Assembly (NCBI RefSeq): GCF_000003815.2
Contig: NC_049996.1
Location: forward strand, 1,095,749 to 1,154,487
DNA length: 58,739 nucleotides
Direction: 5' to 3'
DNA from: Branchiostoma floridae
Taxonomy: Eukaryota > Chordata > Leptocardii > Amphioxiformes > Branchiostomatidae
Both the position numbers and the translations under genes were made by a program. The notes beneath the pieces are model-generated. The model searched no databases and had not been told where the DNA came from. It saw only the letters and a list, made by a program, of their open reading frames with translations. Shown in pieces: positions 47,501 through 58,725 of this stretch; position 1 is the first letter of the stretch; every line of letters begins with the position of its first letter.

Positions 47501-50500
47501 ACAATTTCAAACTCGGTGCAGTATGGTTGCAATAGGCAACCATTCTGTATCAATGGGACCGGAAATCGTGTGGCTGTGGCCACGTTGGACAGGTGGCCGC
47601 TAAGGCTATTTCCCAATCATTACAAATCCATGGGACCGACAAAAGTGGCCAAAATGGCCAACTGGCTGTTTGCAAAGGTGGCCACTAATACAGCTTCGAC
47701 TGTACTTATAACCGTCTGCATGAATTACGATAATGTCCTGCAAATATCCAAACCTTATAATGTAAAATTGTCTAAAATAGATTAAGGAAACTGTTCTGAT
47801 CAGAAAGGAGAATTGTGAGGCCTTCAGCAACTTTTATGTCACATAACTCAAGAACGGCTGGCGCTAAAGCTACGGAAATTGGTGATTTGTCACAAAATAT
47901 TGTAAGTTTATCATTTTTTGGGTTGACATTAACACGGAATTCTGACAGGCATATGATTGCCAAAATTTGCAAATTTCGATTTAAACAAGGTTTTTCTTTG
48001 TAAAGTAAACTTGTTGTCTTACAAAGTTAAATTCTATGAAATACCACAAAATTTTTATGATTTAAAGTTTACAATTTATGCTAATTTCATAACATCATTG
48101 GTCGAAATCCAAAAGAGCCAATAGGTAAATGACGTCATAATGTCTTCACATTATATCGTGATGACAGAGAGTTTTTTTTTGTGAGGATTTAGTTTAACAT
48201 ATTTACTATCCTCTGAAAAATAAGTAGAAATAAGATAAGGAGTGTAGCAGATATTGACTGACAAAGTCACGGAAATAATTTTTCTTCAGATCAAAAATGT
48301 TCAAATAGCACTTTAAGATCCCCACTCGGGTGTTTATCCCTATCCAGACTGGGCTTTTTAGGCCTTCCCTGGCCTTGGGGGGGGGGGGGGGGCTCGTTAC
48401 TAAAACACAACCAGTAGATTTCTAGCGAGGACACGATTCCTTCACATGCAAAGTACCCAATTACCACGTACTGATCTAGTGGCACGGCGGGGACAGGGAT
48501 AAATAGTTCACACCTATTGTCTGTTGATTAACGATTTTCGTCGAGCTTTCTTTTAAAAGTTTGCTAGTTATTAAGAGTCGAACGTTACATTTCATAATGC
48601 AGTAAAGTTGCATTTTACCTTGTACTGAGTTAGAACTGCGTTAGAACTGCGAACCATGTTTATTTTACATTCAATCTTCGAAATACAAATAACGTTACAA
48701 GGTATGTATGAAGACTGTATATTGTGCCCATTTAACTAAGATTATCTGCAAGGTCTCTCTTCCATTTGTTTTCTTCTACAGACGAGTTGCGAAGACATGT
48801 TTGTAAACTACTACCACGTACTGATGAAATCTGAGTAAAAATAAGCTTGTTATACTTTAAATCATGATATTGTCAGCCATCTTGGATTTTGACAAATTAC
48901 GTCATATCATTAGCATAATGTATGAATATTTAATTATAAAAGTTTAACTAAGATATGTTGGATATTAAAGATATATGAAAAGAAGTTAAGTTTAGCAAGA
49001 AAATCTTAAAATCCTATTGCTTAAACCAAAATTAGTGATTTTTGTAAAATTTGCTTTTCAGAAACCCGTTGCCATGGCAACACGAAAAATCATTAACTTA
49101 CCCAGTTTTTGAAAATTGTTGCCAACAATATTTCAAGAAAACTCACTAAGTTTGGTTGTCCTAGCACCAGCGGTTTGGGAGCTTTCGGAGGTCGAAGTTG
49201 GCGCAGGCTCTTTTAGCACCCCCCCCCCCCAGTCTGGATAGGGTTAAGGGTTAAACAATGAAATTAAATGGTTTTCTTTGCAATCAACAATTGCTTTTAA
49301 AGTCTTAATCCTATTCAGACCGGGCTTTTTTGGTCATCCCTGGACGGAGGGGGGGGGGGGCTTTTGAGGCCCTCCACTTCTAAGTCCCATAACTCCTAAA
49401 CGACGTGCCGTAGGGCTACCAAATTTTAAGGACATAATATCGACATAAAATCTAACAAGTTCGTAACATTTGACGTTACTATGACGTAAGATTACGTAAT
49501 TATGACGTCATCAATTTCATGATATTGGCCGTACCCATGAAAAAAGGGTATTCTCATAAAACTTCAAGTTATGCTACAAAAATGTAACAACAGGTGCAGA
49601 TAACAGAATAATAATGTTTATTACGACTTGCGTTTCCACTAGCAACATCAATGACGTCAAAATGACGTCATAAATTGACGTCTTGCACATCTAAGATACG
49701 AGTTGGGATACGCAATATTATACCCACAACCTTGAATTTAAAAAAAAAATACTTTTTTTTGCAAAAAATAATCACAAAGGACAATGGAAATAGACTAAAT
49801 TCATTCATTTAGATGGTTTTTTATAAAAAAAATACCAGGTAGTTACAAATTTTAAGGGATAATTAGCTTGTTATTCTTGATCTGGCCATACGGTCCGCCA
49901 TCTTAGATTTTGGGCTGATGACGTCATCAAATTAGCATAATATATGCATATATAATTATGAAAGATATGCTGAATAGGATAAGATTTTATTTATGTAACT
50001 AAATAGCAGTAATATAGCAAATGAATGTGAAAAATACATTGTTAGAACCAAAAATAGTGATTTTGGGCAAAACTGCCTGTCAACAAACGGTTGCCATGGC
50101 AACAAGAAAAATGGCAAATTTTCAAACTTCGTATGGAAAACTCGGAAATTTCGTTGCTCTAGCGTAAGCCGTTCTGGCGTTAAACAGTGGTGGCAAAGTT
50201 AAAAATAGATTTGGCTCATATTTTGTACAGTGATAGTACTTGGTCCACAACCCCTCAAAATAGCTTTCTTTTAGATCAAAACCCCTTTTTGTCGTGGTAA
50301 CGGGCAAACAAAGTTTGTGGCCATTTTCCCCAATTTTCGCGTCTCAATACATGGAAATCAGCATGCTTTATATGGCATTGTCGCTAAAACACCTTTGAAC
50401 GTATCGTCAAAACAAAACAAGATCTGAATAAACCAACATTTCGGCTTTTTAAAAATTGTTGTGAAATTTCCAACGAGATAAGATTTAGTTCTCGGGCAGC

Positions 50501-52511
50501 ATCAAAACAATACAATGTTTCAAGCTTCAAAATAACGTAATTTTGGCCCAACTTTGTAACGCTATAAGTGCCAAATTAGGAGTCAATCTAGCAACTGGCA
50601 TCCTGGTAGGAGATAGTCTTTTATGGTCGCGTTCATTTCTGGCCTTTAACGTTATTCAGACGGAGGGGTGTGGCTTTTGAGGCCAGCGCCAAATTTGATG
50701 TCATATAACGCCAGAACGGCTTATGCTAGAGCCAATAGATTTGTTTAGTTTTCTTAGAATAATATTGGCAAAGATTTCATGAAGTTTGAAAAAAATTTCA
50801 TTTTTTAGTGTTGCCATGGCAACCGTTTGTTGACAGGCAGGTTTGCAAAAAATCGCTAATTTCTGTTCTAACAATGTATTTTTCACGTTTATTTACTATA
50901 TTAGTGCTGTTTTCTTACATAAATAAAATCTTATGTTATTTAGAATATCTTTCATATTTGGATATTCCTAAATTATGTTCATGTGATGACGTCATCAGCC
51001 CAAATCCAAGATGGCGGACGGTATGGCCAGATCAATTGTAAATAGCTTATTATCCCTTAGAAGTTGTAACTACCTAGTATTCGTTCAACAAAAAACATCT
51101 AAATGATTGTATTTAGTCTATTTCCATTGCCTTTTGTGATAATTTGTTGCAAAAAAGTATTTTTGAAAATTCAAGGTGGTGGATACAATGTGGCGGAGCC
51201 CAACTGTTTTCTTAGAATTGCATGACGTCATTTTATGACATCATTTTGACGTCGTTGATGTTGCTATTGGCAACAGAGGTCGTAACAAACATCATTATTT
51301 TGTTATCTGCACTTGCTGTTAAATTTTTGTTGCAAAACTTGACGTTTTCCGAGAATACCCCTATTTCTTGGGTCCAGCCAATACAATCAAATTGTTCACG
51401 TCATAATTACGTCATTTTGAGTCATCGTAACGTCAAACGTCTGTTACTTGTTAGATATCATGTCTATATCATTTCTGAAAAATGACTTAGAAGTGAAGGG
51501 CCTCACCCCCCACCCTCGGTCCAGGGATGACCCAAAAAGCCCGGTCTGAATTGGGTTAAAGGTATGGGATGTTATAAGACATGTTAGAATAAAATCATAG
51601 TAAGGGTGTTGTTTTGGGACAGAAATGCCATAAGAGCACATATTGGTATACGCTGTACAAGAGAAGGCACACATCATCGCAATTAGCACCCAATTAAAAG
51701 GAATGGTCTGGTTTTATGAGACCTGTGCTGAAGTCAGAATTCAAGAAAGGAGTCCAAAGAGCTTGGCAAGCTCCTCTTTAAAAACCCTAGGGACCCCTTT
51801 ATTAGGGGACAGTATTTTAGGAAGAAAAGGGTTTACATTTTACTAATCCAGAAAGTTAAAACAGGTTTTAAAGCAGCTCATCTATCACCCAACCAACACC
51901 ACCTCTGCCTTCTTGGATCTTGTGAAAATAGCTCAAAACAAGCACCCTCTAATGTGTCACTAGCATATGTCTACTCTAATCTCCTTGGCTTTTTTTGCCA
52001 GTCTGATTTTTCCAGCGATATATTGAGCTCAACAGAGGCTAATGTTGTCTGAGGAAATGCGTCATTGTTTACTCAAGATCAAGCAAGGAGGTTATGAAGC
52101 TATATAGCTCCTTGCTCACAACAACCTCCTTGACATAGGTTTCGACTCAGTTTTGGTCCAACAATCATATGTACTTGAAAGCATCTGCTGACGATGTAAC
52201 ATGAACACATCTCATATGTATAACCGTTTCGTTTTTGTGTTTTAGGCCTTGGCGGATGGAAATATTCGGGTACATCAGGAAACAAATATGAAGATGCCGT
52301 CGAACCCCCGAATAAACATCTGTGGCTGTTCAATATTCGCAGTGACCCACAGGAGAGAAATGACCTGTCTGTTCAGTACCCAGATGTTGTACAAGAGCTG
52401 TTGGAGAGGCTAGCGGCATACAACAAGACTGCTTTGCCTCCATTTTGGCCCTCTCGTGACCCCAGGGCTAATCCTGCTTTACATGGAGACCTCTTTGGAC
52501 CCTGGCTCTAG
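38523..52511 (+). CDS. ARSB: Arylsulfatase B-like sulfatase (ARSB/ARSI/ARSJ group)
   Basis: Nine coding exons join in frame: 38523-38686, 38844-38966, 39721-39811, 39987-40173, 42422-42612, 43387-43594, 44889-45129, 46897-47060 and 52246-52511, giving 544 aa. ARSB removes 4-sulfate from GalNAc in chondroitin/dermatan sulfate in lysosomes. Residues about 22-40 are hydrophobic ([20 protein letters not shown]), a signal or anchor. [11 protein letters not shown] (73-83) supplies calcium-binding Asp75 and Asp76. C113 in CSPSR is the formylglycine site, followed by [20 protein letters not shown] (166-171), [50 protein letters not shown] and [12 protein letters not shown] follow in family order. The 42422 acceptor gives [12 protein letters not shown]; a second AG 12 bases later would drop four residues. 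Intron 8 (5.2 kb) is filled with MITEs. All key residues seen are present. Confidence 0.95.
40935..42018. mobile_element. Chimeric B fragment joined to family A copy A5, in intron 4
   Basis: A B-type end (about 40945-41117: CCAACCGGGAGG, G-run, CATAACTCCCAAACGGC, CTTGCCATGGCAAC) runs straight into the inner part of an A element (AGCTTTTTTGCGACGTAGAT). The A element continues to the right end CATACGGTGGTTTGAGGG at 42018. TGACGTCA is at 41661-41668 and 41707-41714. The right TTAA has become TTGA. Confidence 0.65.
42650..43300. mobile_element. Family B fragment B7, in intron 5
   Basis: From CCTAGGTGGGGGGGAGGGC and CACTTCTAAGTCCTATAA through TGACGT-rich sequence to GGCCATACGGCCTGCCATC and TTGGATTTGGGC, the order follows other B copies. 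Both termini are missing. Confidence 0.6.
45225..46000. mobile_element. Family B fragment B8, in intron 7
   Basis: It opens with an inverted B end (TTTTGAGGCCCGCACAAATT, ACGGCTTGCGCTAGAGCC), then switches near 45420 to the forward internal sequence (GTAACAGCAAGCGCAGACAA). It includes GTTGTCATGGCAAC and ends CAGGCATCAAAGGTACATCC. Parts of two copies in opposite orientation appear fused. Confidence 0.5.
47140..47300. mobile_element. Family A fragment, in intron 8
   Basis: GTACGGGGTCAAATCCTACC and CCATAACGTTTTGTGCAAAT match the region inside A termini, followed by GTCTGAATAGGGTTAGTGCA seen also in A2 (about 20850). Short and decayed. Confidence 0.45.
47812..48180. mobile_element. Family A/B-type fragment, in intron 8
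   Basis: GTGAGGCCTTCAGCAACTTT, CATAACTCAAGAACGGCTGG and a later AAATGACGTCATAATG block follow the order of other inverted copies. The termini and the palindrome are lost. Confidence 0.4.
48338..49243. mobile_element. TTAA MITE family B, copy B4, with partial element D2
   Basis: The left end CCCTATCCAGACTGGGCTTT follows TTAT (a decayed TTAA). The right end AGTCTGGATAGGG is followed by TTAA (49244-49247). A perfect GTTGCCATGGCAAC is at 49068-49081. D2 (about 48397-48800) is inserted at the same place as D1 in B3, which suggests the two B copies descend from one B+D composite. Confidence 0.7.
49309..50185 (+). mobile_element. TTAA MITE family B, copy B5 (forward arm of an inverted pair)
   Basis: TTAA (49305-49308) then TCCTATTCAGACCGGGC. 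It is closely similar to B1. TGACGTCA recurs (for example 49919-49926) and GTTGCCATGGCAAC is at 50090-50103. It ends at GCCGTTCTGGCGTTAAA without the final right end. Confidence 0.75.
50186..50644. other. Spacer between inverted B5 and B6
   Basis: About 460 bases of intron sequence with no recognised repeat. It would form the loop if B5 and B6 paired in RNA. Confidence 0.5.
50649..51555 (-). mobile_element. TTAA MITE family B, copy B6 (complete, inverted)
   Basis: TTAA flanks both sides (50645-50648 and 51556-51559). The ends are CGTTATTCAGACGG and CCGGTCTGAATTGGG. GTTGCCATGGCAAC is at 50810-50823, TGACGTCA at 50987-50994, and CCAAGATGGCGGAC just after. It is 907 bp and opposite in orientation to B5. 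Confidence 0.8.
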
Positions 52512-54296
52512 TAGTCAGCGATAGTTTTGGTTTATATGTTAAATAACGACGTATTTTAAGCCTTTAAAGGTTGATCCAAGATGATAGATCGAAGGATATA
52601 GCTAAAACACAAATGTCGCCTATTTATGACATCAATTTGACGTCAGTGCGGCTGCTATGGGCGTCTTTCAAAACTAAAATATTGCTTAAATAATCATTTT
52701 TCCCTTGGTGAAACGAAGGGTTTGTAATCACTGCTGTTTTTGTTTGTAATCACTACTTTTTTTGTCAGCCTGATAACTAAGGAACGCGCGAATGGATTGT
52801 TTTGATATTTGGTATGTGGGTAGGATTATACATGACAAAGAAATGGCAGGACTTGCGTTACGGCAGGGCGCTCTGGCGGCGTGTTATGGTACTGCAGCAG
52901 AACTTCCTGTTTTGCTATCTTTTGTTTGGGACTTTTTTAGGTGATGATTTTTAAGTGGTAGGTAGCTGTGTGAAAGCATAGTAAGGTGTGTAAGTTTTGG
53001 CCACCTTGGGGTTTCACAGGGGCGGTAAAAGTGATTCTTGTTTTAGGTTTTAAGAAGGAATAATGCAAGCATGGATTGATGGATCTTAATGACTATAGGT
53101 TTGCAGATAGCTTACGTAATGATGTACATAAGTGTATGCTTGTTATGCAAATTAGGTGGTAATTTTCATAATACTATAGGTATGTGTGGCTATTGCGCAA
53201 TAGTGCTTTATATTTAGGAATTATGTCATTGAGCGTGGGCTGCAGTTATGCATGGACCCCGTCCCCACAGGAAGTGACCCGAAAGGCCATAGTTGCGCAA
53301 TAGAGAACAGCACGACTTATATATATCAGACGATTACAAGATAATGGTACTATAGGGACAGTACATTATACATGATGGGGTGTAAATGTTTCCTATAAGA
53401 TTTGATAATCTGTAGATTAAGGGCAATGAATAAGGACAATGGTGATATTGTTTACAGGGGGCTATATTATTCGTTTTAAAAGGGCTGTACATGTAACTGT
53501 TACCGCCAGTACAATACATTGTTGAACAAAGCAGGGTTTGTTTTTCACAGTAACTTGTAGTCATTGATTAGATTGTTTATAGGGATTGTACATTAGACAT
53601 ATAGGATACACAATGTAGTGGACTGCATTGTGAAACAAAGAATGCTACATCATCATTATTGCAAGCAACACGTCGGCAATAATGATTTGTATTGCAGGAG
53701 CCGTATATTATACGTAAAGGGGGCTGTACAAAAAAATCAATAATTTATAATATTACTTTGTGGAAACGTCCATGCAATGTATCAAGTCGTCAATATTGAC
53801 ATGTTTTATCTCGATAATCCATTATACACATTGGAAGTATACATCGANNNNNNNNNNNNNNNNNNNNNNNNNNNNNNNNNNNNNNNNNNNNNNNNNNNNN
53901 NNNNNNNNNNNNNNNNNNNNNNNNNNNNNNNNNNNNNNNNNNNNNNNTATTAATTGTGCAAACTATCCCCTGGTTAGCATTAATAGAACTTGATTATAGA
54001 AGGCATACCCAAGTTATCTAGACATCAAAAATTATGACTATCCGTCAACCATTCCCGTGTTATTACCCTCCAAAGGGATGATGCAATTGAGCACGCGCGG
54101 AAAACTTGCTCTAAGTTCCGGGAATTTTTACCAATCGGACATACTAGTACACTTCTCAGTTAGGCTAATATTTATCTCTTTGTTAGTTACATGTGTCTTA
54201 TCTTTGAGTATCTGCTATTATGAAATGAAATATAACTATAAACTGTCCTTATTATCTATGCAAATTAGCCATGTTTTCAAATACCAGAGTTACTAA
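52512..54296. other. Downstream of the sulfatase, no gene seen
   Basis: There is no supported ORF. TTGCGCAATAG occurs twice (about 53194 and 53293). N fills 53848-53947. A stretch at 54000-54150 (CCTCCAAAGGGATGATGCAA and following) recurs diverged at 54620-54800 on either side of a LINE tail. Confidence 0.45.
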
Positions 54297-54299
54297 CCT

Positions 54300-54590
54300 A
54301 GGATTGATGTGTTCAAAAATTCGTACTTTCCCAAAAATTCGTACTTTCCCAAAAATTCGTACTTTCCCAGAACTATCGCAGAGTGGAATTTGTTATCACC
54401 AAGTACAGTAGGGGCATCATCTCTGGGTAGTTTTAAAGAACGCTTGCAGATAGATGTGCAAAAGTTAGGTGTGACGGGTCGTTCGGTGTAATATAGCCAG
54501 CTGTTGCCACGCCTCGTGCCTGCGAAGCTGGTGTGTTACGCCGAACGGCGGCTATACCGACTATATAGATACAGATACAGATAACCCCTG
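54300..54590 (+). mobile_element. LINE (CR1/L2-like) C-terminal end with a tripled peptide repeat
   Basis: The reading NSYFPRTIAEWNLL then GASSLGSFKERL is the usual end of CR1/L2-type ORFs. Just before it the 18-bp unit AAAAATTCGTACTTTCCC occurs three times (54316-54369), giving NSYFPK-NSYFPK-NSYFPR. The 3' tail ends in a GATACA repeat (about 54565-54583). Only the last 60 or so codons remain. Confidence 0.65.
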
Positions 54591-55767
54591 ATTTGTATGA
54601 TAAAATTTGGTTATATAAGGCATCTCCAACGCTATCTCGCACGCTCACAGCCCATGAGAAAAACTATCTGCATTCCAAATACCATGACAATCTGTCAACC
54701 CAAATTATTGCACTCCAAAGGGATGATGCAACTACATAGGAGCGGAAAAATTCCTGTAGAATTCCGGACAATTTAGCTAGTCGGACGTATCATATACTGG
54801 TAGGCTGGCCCCTGAGATGTCTATAAAAACACCTTTAAACCACCACACCCTCACCCATTTCACGAAGGTTGAGTTCTACGAACGCTTGTTGATATTTTTG
54901 TTTAATATCTTTATATTTTGGAGGGGTTTTGCTGTTAAGATCATTTAACGTCATAATTACGTCATGTTACCTTAAATTATATCGACTTCAATATGTTATA
55001 AAACGATTGCTTCACCTTCTGAACATGTGGTGATCTGACCTTAAGCATTTTTAAAATTATAAGGGGCGCCCCCGCCCCGTTTTTGATAGGGTTTATTGAC
55101 ATCTAAATTTTGAAAAATAATCTGCAAAATTGCTTTTTCACAAACTTGATGTTAAAAAAAATGTTTTCTTCCAGACAAAGAGAAATAATATCTAAAACTA
55201 TGACTTACAACTGAAATTTAGTTGTATATGTATCTAAGTTTATGTCTGAGACAAACTGGTCTTTGTAAGTTGACTTGTGAAGCTAAGCTGACTAGCGCAA
55301 CCATACTTCAATCCCATATCAGTTTTAGGTCAGCTTAATCTATATGATGTATTCAACATACAACTTAGTCTTTAATTAACGTTAGAAAGATATTTCTGAG
55401 TATCTGACTTTCAGTTCCCTTTGTTTATATCTGTATCTGTATCTAGATATCGGCAAACATGTTTAGAATGTTAACTTCGGTTGATTATTTGATTATATTT
55501 CCGTTGTTTTTTTAATCAATTTCAATGTATCATATATTAAAGAAATAAAATACAAAAAAGCGTGTGTCATTTCTTTTCAATGACATTAAACACATTATCA
55601 TTGTTAGCTCATGGAACACGCGCCTGGCATACTTGCGTGAGTGGGTTGCCCCAAAAAGTGCCCCGATTTTCCTGCTTCTGTTCAACACTGTATCGTACGG
55701 TTGGTATGGTCCAATAGGGGCTGCACGAGCGGGCACTAAGGCACTCATGAATGCAAAGACTTAGTTC
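54591..55767. other. Non-coding
   Basis: A diverged repeat of 54000-54150 lies at 54620-54800. A TATCTG run lies at about 55424-55444, resembling the LINE tail in reverse. A G/C-run remnant like a B end lies near 55060-55090. No gene seen. Confidence 0.4.
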
Positions 55768-55972
55768 NNNNNNNNNNNNNNNNNNNNNNNNNNNNNNNNN
55801 NNNNNNNNNNNNNNNNNNNNNNNNNNNNNNNNNNNNNNNNNNNNNNNNNNNNNNNNNNNNNNNNNNNNNNNNNNNNNNNNNNNNNNNNNNNNNNNNNNNN
55901 NNNNNNNNNNNNNNNNNNNNNNNNNNNNNNNNNNNNNNNNNNNNNNNNNNNNNNNNNNNNNNNNNNNNNNNN
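55768..55972. other. Assembly gap at the edge of a satellite
   Basis: This 205-base run of N directly abuts the first visible unit of the 121-bp tandem array. The array probably continues into the gap. Confidence 0.8.
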
Positions 55973-56590
55973 AGCGCTCTGCGAACTATAAATGTAAACA
56001 CTTGGTTCACGTCACCATCAACAAATCGGTGTTTAGGGCTCCATACAGAGATACTGTAAACAACAAACACACAGAGCCGATAGCTGATCGAGCAGCTCCA
56101 CGGGCTATATGAATGTAAACACTTGGTTCACGTCACCATAAACAAATCGGTGTTTAGGGCTCTATACATGGATACTGTAAACAACAAACACACGGAGCCG
56201 ATAGCTGATCGAGCAGCTCCACGGGTTATATGAATGTAAACACTTGGTTCACGTCACCATCAACAAATCGGTGTTTAGGGCTCTATACAGGGATACTGTC
56301 AACACGAAACACACGGAGCCGATAGCTGATCAAGCAGCTCCACGGGCTATATGAATGTAAACACTTGGTTCACGTCACCATCAACAAATCGGTGTTAAGG
56401 GCTCTATTTAGGGATACTGTAAACAACAAACACACGGAGCCGATAGCTGATCAAGCAGCTCCACGTGCTATATGAATGTAAACACTTGGTTCACGTCACC
56501 ATCAACATATCGGTGATTAGGGCTCCATACAGAGATACTGTAAACAACAAACACACAGAGCCGATAGCTGACCGAGCACCTCTACGCACT
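55973..56590. repeat. 121-bp tandem satellite, about five units
   Basis: The landmark AATGTAAACACTTGGTTCAC recurs at about 55990, 56111, 56232, 56353 and 56474, exactly 121 bases apart. Each unit also holds CAAATCGGTGTTTAGGGCTC and GAGCCGATAGCTGATCGAGC. Units differ at a few positions. The last unit decays near 56600. There is no coding potential. Confidence 0.9.
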
Positions 56591-56599
56591 ATGAATATA

Positions 56600-57020
56600 A
56601 ACAGGGAGGTTACAAATCATGCGGACAAATCAATACTCATTACCTAACGTACCATTGAATTACCCAAGAAAGTGAATATTTTTTTCTTCAAGCGGATGTT
56701 TGGTCAAGAATGGTGAGTTGGGAAAAGTAGTCGGAATGTATCGGTTCGCTCCCTTCACGTGGGGACCCAACCTCTGTTAGGAGAATAGATACTTGTTTGT
56801 TTGCCATTGTAAAGAATGAGGAAACTTTGCACCTTCATGCTAATAACTGTTATTGGTTTCCTTCAGCCCTGTGACAAGATTGTAGAGATCTGTTGGTCCA
56901 CTACGAAAAAAAGAACACATATGGCTTCATAAAGATATACATTTAAACCTGTTATGAGGAGATCTCCAAAGCCAGGGGTGCCTGTTTTTATAAGAAATTA
57001 AAGAATATAACGGCTTTCAT
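56600..57020. other. Non-coding
   Basis: No recognisable feature lies between the satellite and the final LINE. Confidence 0.4.
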
Positions 57021-57024
57021 AAGA

Positions 57025-58725
57025 GTTTAATGGAATATTAGGGAAAGCTGCCGGCCTTGATGGTATCACGACTGAAGTCATTCGGAACTTTGGACCTAAA
57101 GCTAAAGCCTGGCTACTACAAATGTTCAATACCTGTGCCACCACCCTTTCCATCCCTAAGGTTTGGCGGAAAGCAAAAGTGGTCGCTCTCCTGAAACCCA
57201 ACAAGGACCCTTCCAACGCCAAAAGCTACCGACCTGTGTCATTATTGTGTATCCTCTTCAAGTTGTATGAGAGAATGATACTGCGCGTATTGGNNNNNNN
57301 NNNNNNNNNNNNNNNNNNNNNNNNNNNNNNNNNNNNNNNNNNNNNNNNNNNNNNNNNNNNNNNNNNNNNNNNNNNNNNNNNNNNNNNNNNNNNNNNNNNN
57401 NNNNNNNNNNNNTCACAGGGGCGGTTTTCGTTGACCTGACTGCTGCATACGATACCGTCAACCATAGACTGCTCTTACTTAAACTGGTTCGTTACACAAG
57501 CACTGTCAGGATCATCCAGTCGCTACTTGAAAACCGACGGTTCTTCGTTGAGATGGATGGGAAAAGGAGCCGCTGGCGTTCTCAGACGATTGGCCTCCCA
57601 CAAGGCTCGGTGCTTGCACCAACCCTGTTCAACGTCTACACCAACGACCTTCCCCAGTTCAACAACATCCGCCGGTTTATCTACGCTGACGACCTAGGTC
57701 TAACCACCCAGCACAAGTCTTTCGAGGTCATCGAGCGCAGACTGACCGCTGCTCTGAACAGTCTGTCAGTCTACTACAAGAACAATTTCTTAAATGCGAA
57801 CCCTAGCAAAACCCAAGTGTGTGCATTCCATTTGAATAACCACCAGGCCAAACGACAGCTGAACATAGTCTGGAATGGTAAGAAACTAGCCAACGAAAAG
57901 ATCCCGGTTTACCTTGGAGTAACCATGGACAGAACTCTGTCTTATAGAGAGCATGTCAGGAAACTCAAGGAGAAGTTGCTTCCAGGAACAACCTCCTCAA
58001 CAACCTCACAACTCTGAACTGGGGAGCTGATGCAAACACCTTACGATCTACTGCCTTGGCGTTTTGTTATTCCACAGCAGAATACTGTTCTCCTGCCTGG
58101 GAAAGGTCATGCCATGCCAGTAAAGTGGATGCTGAGCTCAACACTTCTTGTCGCATCATAACAGGAGCGCTGAGGCCCACACCCCTGCCAGCGCTGTACC
58201 GGCTAGCAGGTATCGCACCACCTCCCATCCGACGGGAAGCTCTCTCCAGAACTCAGAAATTTGTACAAGAGCAGGACTCTCGACACCCTCTACACTACTA
58301 CCATGATGTTAGAAGAAGACTCAAATCTAGAAAGAGCTTCATGACCATACAGAGCCTGAACCCTAAGGAGGCTGCCAAGTACAGAGTCGATCGCTGGAAA
58401 GCTTCCGACACCCTCCTACCAAATGAAGCTCTCCAGACCCCTTGTGAGTCCCTTCCTCATGGCACCCATCTACCCAGAAGGGAGTGAGTGGACCTGAACA
58501 GAGCAAGGTCCGGAGTAGGTAGGACCAGAGACAACCTACTGAAATGGGGACGGGTGAACTCAGCTGAGTGTCGTTGTGGCCACCCAACCCAAACCATGGG
58601 ACACATTACAAAGGACTGTGTATTAGGCCCCAGCATCTCCAACCAGGACCTACTAGAAGCTAACGAGAAGGCCGTGGCCTGGCTGCAGTACTGGCACGGA
58701 ACGCTATGATGATGAATGGATATTT
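57025..58725 (+). mobile_element. Non-LTR retrotransposon with C-terminal zinc knuckle, decayed
   Basis: The RT begins at GKAAGLDGITTEVIRNFGPK (5' part absent), then KVVALLKPNKDP, SYRPVSLLCILFKLYERMI, a gap (57294-57412), FVDLTAAYDTVNHRLL, GLPQGSVLAPTLFNVY, the catalytic YADD (57682-57693) and VYLGVTMDRTLSY. One base is lost near 57975, shifting the frame. A TGA at about 58485 replaces an expected Trp. The C-terminus has CRCGHPTQTMGHITKDC, a CCHC-like knuckle, and ends at 58707. The clade is uncertain (Nimb/I-like is one option). Confidence 0.82.

Noticed and set aside
55973-56590. CRISPR array
   Set aside because: The unit is 121 bp with no repeat/spacer alternation, and the genome is eukaryotic.
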